From Pseudobutyrivibrio ruminis (GTDB lineage: Bacteria; Bacillota; Clostridia; Lachnospirales; Lachnospiraceae): a stretch of DNA of 64,000 nucleotides. The notes under the pieces were generated by a model, which had not been told where the DNA came from, searched no databases, and saw only the letters and a list, made by a program, of their open reading frames with translations. The position numbers and the translations under genes were made by a program. Location: assembly GCA_015057315.1 (NCBI GenBank), contig SVER01000012.1, positions 23,576 to 87,575 on the forward strand. The letters are read 5' to 3'. Of the stretch, positions 34,712 to 44,195 are shown in pieces (positions within the stretch are counted from its first letter, which is position 1; each line of letters begins with the position of its first letter).

Positions 34712-35612
34712 TGTAATACCTCGTATCCTTATCTCCTATAATTGCTGTTCCAATTCCTTTGTTTGTAAAGATTTCAAGAAGTAAACAATGTGCAATTCTG
34801 CCATCCAAAATATGCACTCTAGATACCCCTTCCTCAATCGCTTCGATACAATTATTAAGCTTTGGAAGCATGCCTCCGCCAATAAATCCGTCTCCAATAA
34901 GCTTCTTTGCCTCTTCTACAGATAGCTCAGAAATAAGTGTGTCTGGATCATCCTTATCCTTATAAACACCTTCTATATCAGTTAAAAACGCAAGCTTTTC
35001 AGCGCTAACAGCCTTTGCAATGGCACATGCAGCATCATCAGCATTGATGTTATAGGTTACAAAGTTTTCATCCATTCCTATAGGACAAACAATTGGTAAG
35101 AAGTCTTTTTCCAATAAATCCATAAGAATCTTTGGATTAACCTCTGTGATTTCTCCAACAAATCCAATATCCTTGCCGTCAGAAAGCTTTTTCTCCACCT
35201 TTAAAAGTCCGCCATCTTTGCCGGAAATTCCTATGGCGTTAACTCCAAGGGATTGAACATTCTGTACTAAGGATTTGTTCACCTTATTAAGAACCATCTC
35301 AGCTATTTCCATTGTAGGCTCATCTGTTTTTCTTAGTCCATTAACAAACTCAGGGGTCATACCTGTTTTTTCAACCCACTTGGAAATTTCCTTACCGCCG
35401 CCATGCACAATGATTGGCTTAAATCCAACCAGCTTTAAAAGTGTCACATCCTGTATAACCTGCTTTTTAAGCTCTTCGTCAATCATGGCACTTCCGCCGT
35501 ATTTAACAACAATAATCTTACGATTGAATCTTTGAATATATGGCAATGCTTCGATTAAAACCTCTGCCTTATCCATTGCCTTGTCCATTACCTTCTGCAT
35601 ACTTACGTCCAT
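34704..35612 (-). CDS. argB: Acetylglutamate kinase
   Basis: ArgB phosphorylates N-acetylglutamate, usually the arginine-feedback-controlled step. The 302-residue enzyme has [41 protein letters not shown] and a C-terminal [11 protein letters not shown]. The N-terminal helix ([30 protein letters not shown]) is characteristic of hexameric, arginine-inhibited enzymes. The frame opens at 35645, but GGAGG lies 5 bp before the ATG at 35612, which is 13 bp after the argJ stop and thus preferred. Confidence 0.95.
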   Translation of the reverse strand: MDVSMQKVMDKAMDKAEVLIEALPYIQRFNRKIIVVKYGGSAMIDEELKKQVIQDVTLLKLVGFKPIIVHGGGKEISKWVEKTGMTPEFVNGLRKTDEPTMEIAEMVLNKVNKSLVQNVQSLGVNAIGISGKDGGLLKVEKKLSDGKDIGFVGEITEVNPKILMDLLEKDFLPIVCPIGMDENFVTYNINADDAACAIAKAVSAEKLAFLTDIEGVYKDKDDPDTLISELSVEEAKKLIGDGFIGGGMLPKLNNCIEAIEEGVSRVHILDGRIAHCLLLEIFTNKGIGTAIIGDKDTRYYNE

Positions 35613-35625
35613 AACATCCTCCATA

Positions 35626-36849
35626 TTAGCTGCGATAGTCTGCATTAATCTTTACATAATCATAGGTCAGGTCACATCCCCATGCTGTGGCACAAGCGCT
35701 ACCTTCATGCATATCAACATATACAGTGACTGCATCAGCCTTCATTATCTTAAGTGCCTCATCCTCGTCAAATACAATTGGTGTTCCCTTATCAAAAACC
35801 TTAAGTGTGCCATTTACACTTTTAAAATAAAGCTCCACATCATTTTGATCAAAATCAGCTCCTGAATAACCCATAGCACATAGGAATCTGCCGAAATTAG
35901 CATCGCATCCAAATATTGCAGCCTTTGATAGATTAGAGCCTACAATGGCACGGGACAATGTCTTGGCATCTGCTTTTGATTTAGCGTTAACTACTGTAGC
36001 TTCAAAAAGCTTACTGGCTCCCTCACCATCTGCTGCCATCTTCTTTGCAAGAGCTTCACATACGTAAGCTAATGCTTCCTTAAATGTATTATAATCTTCT
36101 CCCTTTTCAGTAATCTTAGGATTTTCAGCAAGGCCATTTGCCATACATATAAGAGTATCATTTGTAGATGTATCACCATCTACAGTAATCATATTGAAGG
36201 AGTCTGCAACCACATCACTGACCGCCTCCTGTAAAAGGGATTTTTCGATTGCCAAATCTGTTCCAAGAAAAGCAAGCATTGTGCACATATTAGGATGAAT
36301 CATACCTGAACCCTTGCTCATGCCGCCAAGGGTAACAGGTTTGCCACCAATCTGAAACTCTACTGCAAGCTCTTTATTTACAGTATCAGTTGTCATTATA
36401 GCCTTTGATGCTTCAGTTCCAGCTGCTATGCTTTCATCTAATTTAGAAGACATCATATCTACGCCAGCTACTAACTTATCCACTGGAAGCTGCGTACCAA
36501 TAACACCTGTAGATGCAACAGCTACTCCCTTATATGGGACATTGAGCTTAGCCTCTACAGCCTTAGCAGTGGCTTCACAGGCATCAAAGCCTTCCTTACC
36601 TGTGCAGGCATTGGCAATACCTGAATTAATAACAACTGCCTGCAGGGGCTCTTTGGATTTTACAATCTCCATATCCCACTGAACGCAAGCCGCCTTTACC
36701 ACATTAGATGTAAATGTTCCTGCACTAACACATGGTGCCGTAGAATATACAAGAGCCATATCGGTTCTACCTTGATACTTTATCCCAGCTGCAGCACTAG
36801 CTGCCATAAACCCCTTTGCTGCAGTAATTCCTCCATTAATTTCCTTCAT
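35626..36849 (-). CDS. argJ: Bifunctional glutamate N-acetyltransferase / ornithine acetyltransferase
   Basis: ArgJ makes N-acetylglutamate and recycles acetyl groups from acetylornithine, which explains the absence of argE. The 407-residue precursor self-cleaves before a Thr in [20 protein letters not shown]; the residue before the Thr is Cys rather than the usual Ala. [10 protein letters not shown] and [23 protein letters not shown] regions are present and intact. Its stop lies 13 bp before the preferred argB start. The GNAT gene lies 10 bp upstream. Confidence 0.95.
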   Translation of the reverse strand: MKEINGGITAAKGFMAASAAAGIKYQGRTDMALVYSTAPCVSAGTFTSNVVKAACVQWDMEIVKSKEPLQAVVINSGIANACTGKEGFDACEATAKAVEAKLNVPYKGVAVASTGVIGTQLPVDKLVAGVDMMSSKLDESIAAGTEASKAIMTTDTVNKELAVEFQIGGKPVTLGGMSKGSGMIHPNMCTMLAFLGTDLAIEKSLLQEAVSDVVADSFNMITVDGDTSTNDTLICMANGLAENPKITEKGEDYNTFKEALAYVCEALAKKMAADGEGASKLFEATVVNAKSKADAKTLSRAIVGSNLSKAAIFGCDANFGRFLCAMGYSGADFDQNDVELYFKSVNGTLKVFDKGTPIVFDEDEALKIMKADAVTVYVDMHEGSACATAWGCDLTYDYVKINADYRS

Positions 36850-36859
36850 AATTCTGCTC

Positions 36860-37360
36860 CTATTTATTGAATGCTATTATATTTTCATCATTTAAAACAA
36901 AATCATACACATTTAAATCTGTACGTGCCTTCCACTGCTCTGACTTCCAGAAGCTGTTTCCAAGCTCATTTTCTGTAAAGGCTACAAGCTGTATCTTTGT
37001 AATCCCCTCAGCCTTAAGCCTAACCATAGCTTCCAGGGCCATAGCTCTTCCGATACCCTTTTTCCTGTAATCTTCATGAACACACACATGATAAAAGCAT
37101 GCATGTCTGCCATCATGTCCTACTAATATGCTTCCAACGATTTTGCCGTCTGCAACTGCAACAACAGAAAGCCCTGGATTTCTGTCTAAGAAACGTTTTA
37201 CACCTTCCTTAGAATCATCAATGCTTCGCATTGCAAATCCATGAATGGTAGTCCATAAATCATAGACCTCATCATAATCACTGATATCCATAGTTCTGAT
37301 TGTAAAATTCATATGGACTCCTAAATCTAAAGTTACGTTAAAAGAATCTTTTGTAATCAT
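36860..37360 (-). CDS. GNAT-family N-acetyltransferase
   Basis: This 166-residue acetyltransferase has motif A CFYHVCVHEDYRKKGIGRAMALEAM (acetyl-CoA pyrophosphate site RKKGIGRA) and the C-terminal NSFWKSEQWKARTDLNVYDF. Its location between argC and argJ suggests a role in arginine metabolism, perhaps N-acetylglutamate synthesis, but similar enzymes also acetylate other amino groups. Two starts have good ribosome binding sites: AGGAGG before 37360 and AGGAG before 37312, the latter giving MNFTIRTMDI, where family homology begins. Confidence 0.85.
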   Translation of the reverse strand: MITKDSFNVTLDLGVHMNFTIRTMDISDYDEVYDLWTTIHGFAMRSIDDSKEGVKRFLDRNPGLSVVAVADGKIVGSILVGHDGRHACFYHVCVHEDYRKKGIGRAMALEAMVRLKAEGITKIQLVAFTENELGNSFWKSEQWKARTDLNVYDFVLNDENIIAFNK

Positions 37361-37384
37361 ATTAGGTCCCTCCTAATTGCCGTT

Positions 37385-38443
37385 TTAAGGAAACATTGGT
37401 GCAAAATCAAGTCCCGTTTTTTCATCAAGTCCAAACAAAATATTCATATTCTGGACAGCCTGTCCTGCCGCCCCTTTTACTAAATTATCAAGGGCACCCA
37501 TCATAACAATTCGTCCAGTACGCTCATCAATCTTGCAGCTCACATCTACGAAATTGCTGCCCTCAACCCATTTTGTCTCAGGGCACTCACCATATTCCAA
37601 AACTCTAACGAAGAACTCATCATCATACATATCATGATATGCCTTCATTACCTCTTCCTTAGTTGGAAGCTTGCCATCCTTCTTATTAAGTGTGGCATAC
37701 TCTGTAACAAGAATACCTCTGTTCATAGGAACCAAATGAGGTGTGAAATTAATCATAATCTCTTTACCACAGGCGTATCCTAACTGCTCCTCAATCTCTG
37801 GTGTATGTCTGTGGCTGGTAACTCCGTACGCCTTGATGCTTTCGTTGACCTCGCAATAAAGATTAGGAAGCTTAGCCCCTCTGCCTGCACCACTTGTGCC
37901 AGACTTAGCATCAATAATAAGAGTTGATGGGTCAATAAGGCCAGCCTTAACAAGTGGATAAGCTGTAAGAATTGAACATGTGGTGTAGCAGCCAGGATTA
38001 GCAATAAGTCTCACCCCTGCTTCCTTATCCCTATTGATTTCGCAAAGTCCATATACAGCCTCTTCTATAAACTGAGGACTTGCATGCTTAATGCCATACC
38101 ATTTTTCATATACAGATACATCCTTGATACGATAATCTGCAGACAAGTCGATCACCTTACAATTATTAAGTATCTCCTCTGTAAGAACCCCTGCCAAAAA
38201 TCCCTGTGGTGTAGCAGTAAAAATAACATCTACCTGCTTCGAAAGCTCTAGGATATTATCATCCAAGCACTTATCTTCCACCAAAGTGAACATGTTCTTA
38301 TATATAGAAGCAAATCTTTCATCCACATAAGATTTTGAACCGTACCATACGATGGTAGCTTCTGGATGACCATACAAAATTCTTACAATCTCTGCTCCTG
38401 CATAACCAGTAGCTCCAATAATTCCTACTTTTATCATACCCAT
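37385..38443 (-). CDS. argC: N-acetyl-gamma-glutamyl-phosphate reductase
   Basis: ArgC reduces acetylglutamyl phosphate to the semialdehyde. This 352-residue enzyme has the NADP loop VGIIGATGYAGAE, the catalytic Cys in LIANPGCYTTC and His in VTSHRHTPEIEEQL. The frame includes an upstream TTG, but AGGAGG is 5 bp before the ATG at 38443. It is the first gene of the arginine operon, transcribed away from argG, with a consensus-type promoter and ArgR-like boxes upstream. Confidence 0.96.
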   Translation of the reverse strand: MGMIKVGIIGATGYAGAEIVRILYGHPEATIVWYGSKSYVDERFASIYKNMFTLVEDKCLDDNILELSKQVDVIFTATPQGFLAGVLTEEILNNCKVIDLSADYRIKDVSVYEKWYGIKHASPQFIEEAVYGLCEINRDKEAGVRLIANPGCYTTCSILTAYPLVKAGLIDPSTLIIDAKSGTSGAGRGAKLPNLYCEVNESIKAYGVTSHRHTPEIEEQLGYACGKEIMINFTPHLVPMNRGILVTEYATLNKKDGKLPTKEEVMKAYHDMYDDEFFVRVLEYGECPETKWVEGSNFVDVSCKIDERTGRIVMMGALDNLVKGAAGQAVQNMNILFGLDEKTGLDFAPMFP

Positions 38444-38471
38444 CAAGTCCTCCTAATAAACATCTGAGTAA

Positions 38472-38500
38472 ATTGTAGTACAATACTTTTATGAAGTAAA
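38472..38500 (-). promoter_or_regulatory. Promoter of the argC operon
   Basis: TTTACT (38500-38495) and TACAAT (38477-38472) are 17 bp apart on the minus strand, 29 bp before the argC start codon. The proximal ArgR-like box is about 26 bp further upstream. Confidence 0.6.
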
Positions 38501-38525
38501 GTGCTACAGTAAATTTTTATCGATT

Positions 38526-38544
38526 AAATATGCATAAATATACA
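38526..38544. promoter_or_regulatory. ArgR-type operator box 1 (argC side)
   Basis: AATATGCATAAATATACA resembles ARG boxes (weak palindromes of the TGAATAATTATTCA class). It shares ATATGCATAAATA with box 2 in opposite orientation, 70 bp away. Its placement between divergent argC and argG fits control by the arginine repressor. No argR gene is in the window. Confidence 0.55.
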
Positions 38545-38595
38545 CCGTAATTCCTACATTTTCGACATCAATTTTCACAAATCTCATTTTTATAC

Positions 38596-38615
38596 GTTAT
38601 TTATGCATATATTTA
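38596..38615. promoter_or_regulatory. ArgR-type operator box 2 (argG side)
   Basis: GTTATTTATGCATATATTTA is the inverted counterpart of box 1 and touches the -35 region of the argG promoter. The paired, inverted arrangement suits a hexameric repressor bridging two sites. Confidence 0.55.
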
Positions 38616-38618
38616 CAC

Positions 38619-38647
38619 TTGTATTTTTGACTTTAATGTAGTAAAGT
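38619..38647 (+). promoter_or_regulatory. Candidate promoter of argG
   Basis: TTGTAT (38619-38624) and TAAAGT (38642-38647) are separated by 17 bp. TTTACA (38612-38617) with TAATGT (38634-38639), 16 bp apart, is an equally possible alternative. Both overlap or touch ArgR-like box 2. Confidence 0.4.
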
Positions 38648-38716
38648 ATGAATCAACAAAGCCAAATGGCTTACAGGGAGATTTTTAATACACTATAGAT
38701 TAAGGAGAATTTAAAC

Positions 38717-39934
38717 ATGGCACAAGAAAAAGTAATACTCGCTTATTCAGGCGGACTTGACACAACAGCTATCATTCCTTGGTTAAAGGAAAACTACAAT
38801 TATGAAGTAATCTGTTGCTGTATTGATTGTGGACAGGGGGATGAATTAGACGGACTTGAAGAAAGAGCTAAGCTCTCTGGTGCATCTAAGCTTTATATTG
38901 AAGATATCGTTGATGATTTCTGCGATAACTACATTGTTCCTTGCGTACAGGCAGGTGCCGTATACGAGAACAAATATCTTCTTGGTACTGCTATGGCTCG
39001 TCCAGGTATTGCAGCCAAGCTTGTAGAGATAGCTAGAAAAGAAGGTGCTACAGCAATCTGCCACGGTGCTACAGGTAAGGGTAACGATCAGATTCGTTTC
39101 GAGCTTGGTATCAAGGCTCTTGCACCAGACATCAAAATCATTGCTGCATGGCGTAGCGACAAGTGGAACCTTCAGTCTCGTCAGGAAGAAATCGACTACT
39201 GCAAGGCTCATGGAATTGATTTACCATTCTCAGCAGACCAGTCTTACAGCCGTGATAGAAACCTTTGGCATATTAGCCATGAAGGTCTTGAGCTTGAAGA
39301 TCCTGCTACAGAGCCAAATTATGATCACCTTCTTGTACTTACTACTCCACCAGAGAAGGCTCCTGAGACACCTGAATATGTAACACTTACATTTGAAAAG
39401 GGTGTTCCAACATCTGTTAATGGAAAGAAAATGAAAGTAAGCGATATTATCAAAGAACTTAACGTAATCGGTGGCCGCAACGGAATCGGCATCATCGATA
39501 TTGTAGAAAACCGTGTTGTTGGTATGAAGTCACGTGGCGTATACGAGACACCAGGTGGAACAATTCTTATGGAAGCACACGAACAGCTTGAAGAGCTTAT
39601 CCTCGACCGCGCGACATTAGAGGTAAAGAAAGAAATGGGTTCAAAGCTTGCACAGGTTTGCTACGAAGGTAAATGGTTCACACCACTTTGCGATGCTATC
39701 CAGGCATTTGTGAAATCTACTCAGGAATACGTTACTGGCGAAGTTAAGATTAAGCTATACAAGGGCAACATCATCAAAGCAGGCACTACTTCACCATACT
39801 CACTCTACTCAGAGTCACTTGCATCCTTCACAACTGGTGACCTTTACGACCACCACGATGCAGAAGGCTTCATCACACTCTGGGGCCTCCCACTAAAGGT
39901 ACGTGCACTTAAGCTTGCAGAAACACAGAAATAA
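38717..39934 (+). CDS. argG: Argininosuccinate synthase
   Basis: ArgG joins citrulline and aspartate with ATP, the penultimate arginine step. The 405-residue enzyme has the PP-loop LAYSGGLDTTAIIPWL (8-23), YLLGTAMARPGIA, CHGATGKGNDQIRFELG and YSRDRNLWHISHEGLELEDP. AAGGAG lies 9 bp before the ATG. The codon use looks more regular than in neighbouring accessory genes, suggesting high expression. It is the only clear plus-strand gene, divergent from argC. argH and argF are not in the window. Confidence 0.97.
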   Translation: MAQEKVILAYSGGLDTTAIIPWLKENYNYEVICCCIDCGQGDELDGLEERAKLSGASKLYIEDIVDDFCDNYIVPCVQAGAVYENKYLLGTAMARPGIAAKLVEIARKEGATAICHGATGKGNDQIRFELGIKALAPDIKIIAAWRSDKWNLQSRQEEIDYCKAHGIDLPFSADQSYSRDRNLWHISHEGLELEDPATEPNYDHLLVLTTPPEKAPETPEYVTLTFEKGVPTSVNGKKMKVSDIIKELNVIGGRNGIGIIDIVENRVVGMKSRGVYETPGGTILMEAHEQLEELILDRATLEVKKEMGSKLAQVCYEGKWFTPLCDAIQAFVKSTQEYVTGEVKIKLYKGNIIKAGTTSPYSLYSESLASFTTGDLYDHHDAEGFITLWGLPLKVRALKLAETQK

Positions 39935-39948
39935 ATATGATAAACTAA

Positions 39949-39975
39949 AAAGGCTTCCCTCTGGGGGAAGCCTTT
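39949..39975. terminator. Bidirectional terminator between argG and thiN
   Basis: AAAGGCTTCCC and GGGAAGCCTTT form an 11-bp perfect stem with a 5-nt loop. T-runs flank it on both strands (TTTAAT on the plus side, TTTTTAG on the minus side). It overlaps the thiN stop codon and ends both converging transcripts. Confidence 0.9.
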
Positions 39976-40645
39976 AATCACGTGTTTCGCAAACTATTAG
40001 GTAGCCCTCGGCCACGTGGATAGATGCAAAGTCCTCTACTATTTCGTTGCTGACTGTTAGGGTGTTGAAGCCCTCAAGGGTAGCACGATGTAGCGGATAT
40101 TTAAAGCCTTTCATAGTAACACCTGAGGCAATACCACCATAAGGAAATACTGAAACGTATTTTCCAAATTGACCAAATTTACCATCTTTTTCCAATTCAA
40201 GAGTCCAGCCTGGGGCTAACATCTGAATGTAGTTACGGTCATCTACAAGAATAACCTCCCTATCATGCTTAAGGCCAAGTCCTAATAGATTAATATTACC
40301 AAGAGTGTGGTCTATACGGGCACCTGTGCCACCTAGTATATAGATTTCATCTATATCTTTAGTACGTTTAAAAGCTATAAGTAGTGCAGCTTCTGTGTCT
40401 GTATCATCCTTTATGGGATTAAGCTTTACTATTTCTGCACCGGACTTCTCAATATCAGAAAATCCTTCGTCAGAAACAGAATCAAAATCTCCTACAATAA
40501 TATCAGGGCTGACACCAATCAGCTGACATGATTCAAAACCACTGTCGCAAGCAATAAATAAAGTCTTATCAAATGAGTGGTCTGCTATAAATCCCTTAGC
40601 AAACTCAGGATTAATATCACCGCCTGCTATAATAAATACTGTCAT
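39974..40645 (-). CDS. thiN: Thiamine pyrophosphokinase
   Basis: ThiN transfers pyrophosphate from ATP to thiamine to make TPP. The 223-residue protein has ACDSGF, IIVGDFDSVSDEGF and KDDTDTEAALLIAF in the N-terminal catalytic domain and GGTGARIDHTLGNINLL. The C-terminal beta domain, with TLTVSNEI, binds thiamine. It overlaps rpe by 4 bp and ends in the bidirectional terminator, closing the long fmt-to-thiN operon. Confidence 0.94.
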   Translation of the reverse strand: MTVFIIAGGDINPEFAKGFIADHSFDKTLFIACDSGFESCQLIGVSPDIIVGDFDSVSDEGFSDIEKSGAEIVKLNPIKDDTDTEAALLIAFKRTKDIDEIYILGGTGARIDHTLGNINLLGLGLKHDREVILVDDRNYIQMLAPGWTLELEKDGKFGQFGKYVSVFPYGGIASGVTMKGFKYPLHRATLEGFNTLTVSNEIVEDFASIHVAEGYLIVCETRD

Positions 40646-41295
40646 CGCATTTTCTCCAACAAGGCTTCGGCATTAGCTTTTACGTCGCCCTTAAATACAG
40701 CTGAGCCTGCTACGATAATGTTGGCACCTGCATCAAGTGCATCATCAATGGTGTCTATGTTAATTCCACCATCAACCTCAATATCAATTTTCACACCAAG
40801 CTTATTGCACAAATCACAAAGCTCACGAACCTTATCAATTGTATAAGGGATTAGCTTCTGCCCACCAAATCCTGGGTTAACTGTCATAATCAGAACCATA
40901 TCTACCTTATCAAGTACATGCTTGATGGTAGAAACTGGTGTAGCTGGGTTGAGAGCAACTCCAGCCATGGCTCCACATGATTTAATCAAATCAATAGTAG
41001 CATCCAAATGCTTGCAGGCCTCTGCATGAACAGTGATAATATCTGCTCCTGCCTCAGCAAAATCCTTAATGTATCTTTCAGGATCAACAATCATAAGATG
41101 TACATCAAATAACCTGTCAGTGTACTTGCGAATACTTTTAAGTACTGGCATTCCATAACTGATACTAGGCACAAAAACCCCGTCCATTACATCAAAATGA
41201 ACATACTGTGCGCCAGCATCATCGATAAGCTCAAGCTGTTCCCTTAATACCCCAAAATCAGCTGATAAAATTGATGGTGCTAAGCATTTTTCCAT
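40642..41295 (-). CDS. rpe: Ribulose-phosphate 3-epimerase
   Basis: Rpe interconverts ribulose 5-phosphate and xylulose 5-phosphate in the pentose phosphate pathway. The TIM-barrel enzyme has LAPSILSADF at the N-terminus, the metal site VHFDVMDG, VHLMI, VNPGFGGQ and the C-terminal VDGGI and VAGSAVF. A GTG four codons earlier overlaps the rsgA stop as GTGA; the ATG at 41295 has AGGTGA 5 bp upstream and is used here. The order rsgA-rpe-thiN is conserved in Firmicutes. Confidence 0.95.
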   Translation of the reverse strand: MEKCLAPSILSADFGVLREQLELIDDAGAQYVHFDVMDGVFVPSISYGMPVLKSIRKYTDRLFDVHLMIVDPERYIKDFAEAGADIITVHAEACKHLDATIDLIKSCGAMAGVALNPATPVSTIKHVLDKVDMVLIMTVNPGFGGQKLIPYTIDKVRELCDLCNKLGVKIDIEVDGGINIDTIDDALDAGANIIVAGSAVFKGDVKANAEALLEKMR

Positions 41296-41300
41296 TTTAA

Positions 41301-42188
41301 TCACCTATACTTGTTATTCCTTTCATTTACCATTTCCCCATAGATTTGCAGATAATTCTCATATCTGCTCTTTGCTATTTCTCCATTTTCCACTGCAAGC
41401 TTTACCCCACACTTAGGCTCCTTATCATGAGCACAGCCTGTGAACTTACAGTTAGCCGCTGGTCCAATAAACTCCGGAAACAGCGTATATAAATCAACCG
41501 GTTCCAGCTTAGGAACAAACAGAGACGAAAAGCCTGGCGTATCCATAATGAATGTATCTTCCCCAAGATACAAAAGCTCAGAATGTCTAGTGGTATGCTT
41601 TCCTCTTCCAATCTTTTCGGAAACCTCTCCCGTTTCCATAGACTGTCCCTCAGTTAGCATATTTACTATAGAACTTTTCCCTACGCCAGATGGCCCTGCT
41701 ACAGTTGATGTTTTACCTTGCAATATCTGTTTTATTTCATTAATACCTTTATCTTCCTTTGTAGAAGAAAATATAACCTTATAGCCTGCCCTTTCATAGG
41801 TATCTCGCATTTTTTGCTCGAACCCTTCATCTGCAATATCCTCTTTGTTAAAGCAGATTACGATAGGTAGCTCTTGCTCTTCCATCATACACAAAAATCT
41901 ATCAAGAAGATTCAGATTAGGTTCAGGATTCTTAGTAGCAAAAATGAGCAATGCCTGATCTACATTCGCCACTGCAGGTCTGATTAGTTCAGTCCTGCGT
42001 GGCAAAAGCTTTACTACATTGCCCGTTTTTTCCTCTTCAGAGATGACATCAATAATGACGTCATCTCCTACAAGAGGTTTTATCTTATCTTTTCTGAAGG
42101 CACCCTTTGCCTTACATTCGTAGATGCCTGAATCTATTACATGTACATAATAGAAACCTGCAATTCCTTTGATAATCTTTCCTGTCAT
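41301..42188 (-). CDS. rsgA: Ribosome small-subunit biogenesis GTPase RsgA
   Basis: RsgA is a circularly permuted GTPase that checks 30S maturation. The 295-residue protein has an N-terminal OB-fold (about 1-70), then G4 ICFNKED before G1 TVAGPSGVGKSSIVNML and G3 IMDTPGFSS. A zinc-binding tail follows (PAANCKFTGCAHDKEPKCGV, Cys-His-Cys ligands). It lies 3 bp after prkC and overlaps the rpe region by a few bases. PASTA kinases phosphorylate RsgA in some Firmicutes, which makes the adjacency functionally plausible. Confidence 0.95.
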   Translation of the reverse strand: MTGKIIKGIAGFYYVHVIDSGIYECKAKGAFRKDKIKPLVGDDVIIDVISEEEKTGNVVKLLPRRTELIRPAVANVDQALLIFATKNPEPNLNLLDRFLCMMEEQELPIVICFNKEDIADEGFEQKMRDTYERAGYKVIFSSTKEDKGINEIKQILQGKTSTVAGPSGVGKSSIVNMLTEGQSMETGEVSEKIGRGKHTTRHSELLYLGEDTFIMDTPGFSSLFVPKLEPVDLYTLFPEFIGPAANCKFTGCAHDKEPKCGVKLAVENGEIAKSRYENYLQIYGEMVNERNNKYR

Positions 42189-42191
42189 AGA

Positions 42192-44180
42192 TTAATTGGC
42201 TGTTCCTTGTACAGTCTGTGTCTGTGCTGTTCCCTCAACACCTTCTACAGGTGTAAGTGTGACTGTAAGCTGTGACTTTGTAACATCTGATATATTGATT
42301 GCACCACTCTTTGGAATAGTACCTGACTTGTTAAGCTCAGCAATTGAATATGTGCAATCACCTTCAAATGGATTAGCAATTGTGTAATTGTATGTAGTGG
42401 CCTTTGCCCCCTTGCTGATTACAAGTGTAATTGTTGTATTAGCTGCAACCATCTCACCTGGAGCAATTGACTGGCTGATAACCTGTCCCTGTGGAACACT
42501 ATCAGAAAACTCTGATGAAGTGCTTGTAACAACAATATTCTTTGCATCAAGTACTGTTGTAGCTTCTGCCTGAGTAAGACCAACAACACTAGGAACAGCT
42601 ACCTTCTTAGAGCTGTCTGCATCTGTAGAAGTGTTAGCGTTTGAATCAGTTGTTGGTGTCTGTGTAGTAGCATTATTTGTATTACTATTTGCATTATTGC
42701 TTGTACTGTTATTTGAGCTATTTGAGCTGTTAGAGCTTGTGTTATTACTGCTTGAGCTACTGTTATCCTTTGAATCCTGGTTTGAAGAATCACCTGATGT
42801 AGAACCATTATCTGCTGATTCATCACCTGCAACAGTAAGTCTAAGTGTATCATTTAAAGAGAATTCATCACCCTCTTTAGTAGACTGATTTATTACAACA
42901 CCGTCTTCATAGTCATCAGTATCCTCGTAAGAAACTAAAATATTGTCCTCATCCAAGCCAATACCAGCAAGCTGTGATTCAGCCTCCTCTAACTGGGTAC
43001 CAACAACATTAATCATTTCTACCTTTTTAGCGCCAAACTTAAATATATCAAAATGTGTACCTAAAATAGCAACAAGAATAACTACGATTGCGATACCAGC
43101 TACGATTCCAGAAATAGTGATAATCTTATCCATTCTAGAATCATCTTCCTCATCCTCATCGTCGTAATACTCATCGTCATATTCGTCGTCATAGTACTCA
43201 TCATCGTAGTACTCTTCTTCATCATCATCGTATTCGTCATCGAAGATAAGAGCCTGGGCAGCCTTTTTAGTAATAGATTCCTCCTGCTCAGGAGTAATAC
43301 GGCTCATAACCTGTGTCTTACCAAGATCTGAGGCTTCCATAATCTGAACAAAATCCTCATTAGGACTAACAAGAGCCTTCTTTAAATCCATAAGCATGTC
43401 AGAGATAGTTGGATATCTTCTATCAGGCGACTTCATTGTAGCCTTAAGGATAATCTTCTCTAATGAAATAGGTAAGTCTGGAGCATAAGCACTAGGTGCT
43501 ACCATCTCTTCCTGCAAATGCTGAATGGCAATGGCAACTGTGTTATCTCCATCAAAAGGTACACGTCCTGTAACCATTTCGTACATAACGATACCAAGAG
43601 AATAAATATCACTCTTACCATCAACGAAACCATTTCTAGCCTGCTCAGGTGATGAATAATGAACAGAACCCATCACATCAGCGTGTATTGTGTTAGAGCT
43701 TGCTGCTCTGGCAATACCAAAATCAGTAACCTTAACCTTACCTTCAGTAGAAATGATGATATTCTGAGGCTTAATATCTCTATGAATAATGCCCTTCTGG
43801 TGAGCAGCCTCAATACCACGTCCTACCTGAATAGCAATTGAGATAGCTTCTTTGAAATTAAGTTGTCCCTTCTTTTCGATATAGGTCTTAAGGGTAATAC
43901 CCTCTACATATTCCATAACGATGAAATACATGCCATTCTCAGAACCTACATCATAGATGTTAACAATATTAGGATGCTCTAAGCCTGCTGCTGACTGAGC
44001 CTCAGTTCTAAACTTAGCAACAAATGTTGCATCCTCAGAGAACTCCTGCTTTAAAATCTTGATAGCAACTTCTCTTCCTAAAATATGATCCTTAGCACGG
44101 TAAACATCTGACATTCCGCCAGAGCCTACCTTATCAATTACTTCATATCTGTCTGCTATAAATACGCCTTGTGTAATCAT
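42192..44180 (-). CDS. prkC: PASTA-domain Ser/Thr protein kinase PrkC (Stk1)
   Basis: This membrane kinase senses muropeptides and lipid II and controls cell-wall and growth processes. The 662-residue protein has a Hanks kinase domain (about 1-270; GSGGMSDVYRAKD, AIKIL, HRDIKPQNI, VTDFGIARA). A strikingly Asp/Tyr/Glu-rich juxtamembrane stretch follows (about 315-350). Then come one membrane helix (about 358-380), a PASTA repeat (VGTQLEEAESQLAGIGL), a Ser/Asn/Thr-rich spacer, a second PASTA repeat (VPSVVGLTQAEATTVL) and an extra C-terminal beta domain. It lies 16 bp after its phosphatase. Confidence 0.95.
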   Translation of the reverse strand: MITQGVFIADRYEVIDKVGSGGMSDVYRAKDHILGREVAIKILKQEFSEDATFVAKFRTEAQSAAGLEHPNIVNIYDVGSENGMYFIVMEYVEGITLKTYIEKKGQLNFKEAISIAIQVGRGIEAAHQKGIIHRDIKPQNIIISTEGKVKVTDFGIARAASSNTIHADVMGSVHYSSPEQARNGFVDGKSDIYSLGIVMYEMVTGRVPFDGDNTVAIAIQHLQEEMVAPSAYAPDLPISLEKIILKATMKSPDRRYPTISDMLMDLKKALVSPNEDFVQIMEASDLGKTQVMSRITPEQEESITKKAAQALIFDDEYDDDEEEYYDDEYYDDEYDDEYYDDEDEEDDSRMDKIITISGIVAGIAIVVILVAILGTHFDIFKFGAKKVEMINVVGTQLEEAESQLAGIGLDEDNILVSYEDTDDYEDGVVINQSTKEGDEFSLNDTLRLTVAGDESADNGSTSGDSSNQDSKDNSSSSSNNTSSNSSNSSNNSTSNNANSNTNNATTQTPTTDSNANTSTDADSSKKVAVPSVVGLTQAEATTVLDAKNIVVTSTSSEFSDSVPQGQVISQSIAPGEMVAANTTITLVISKGAKATTYNYTIANPFEGDCTYSIAELNKSGTIPKSGAINISDVTKSQLTVTLTPVEGVEGTAQTQTVQGTAN

Positions 44181-44195
44181 TTATTCTCCTTTTTA

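Noticed and set aside
38846..39211. 121-codon minus-strand frame opposite argG
   Set aside because: It lies wholly in the antisense of argG and has no ribosome site or recognisable domain.
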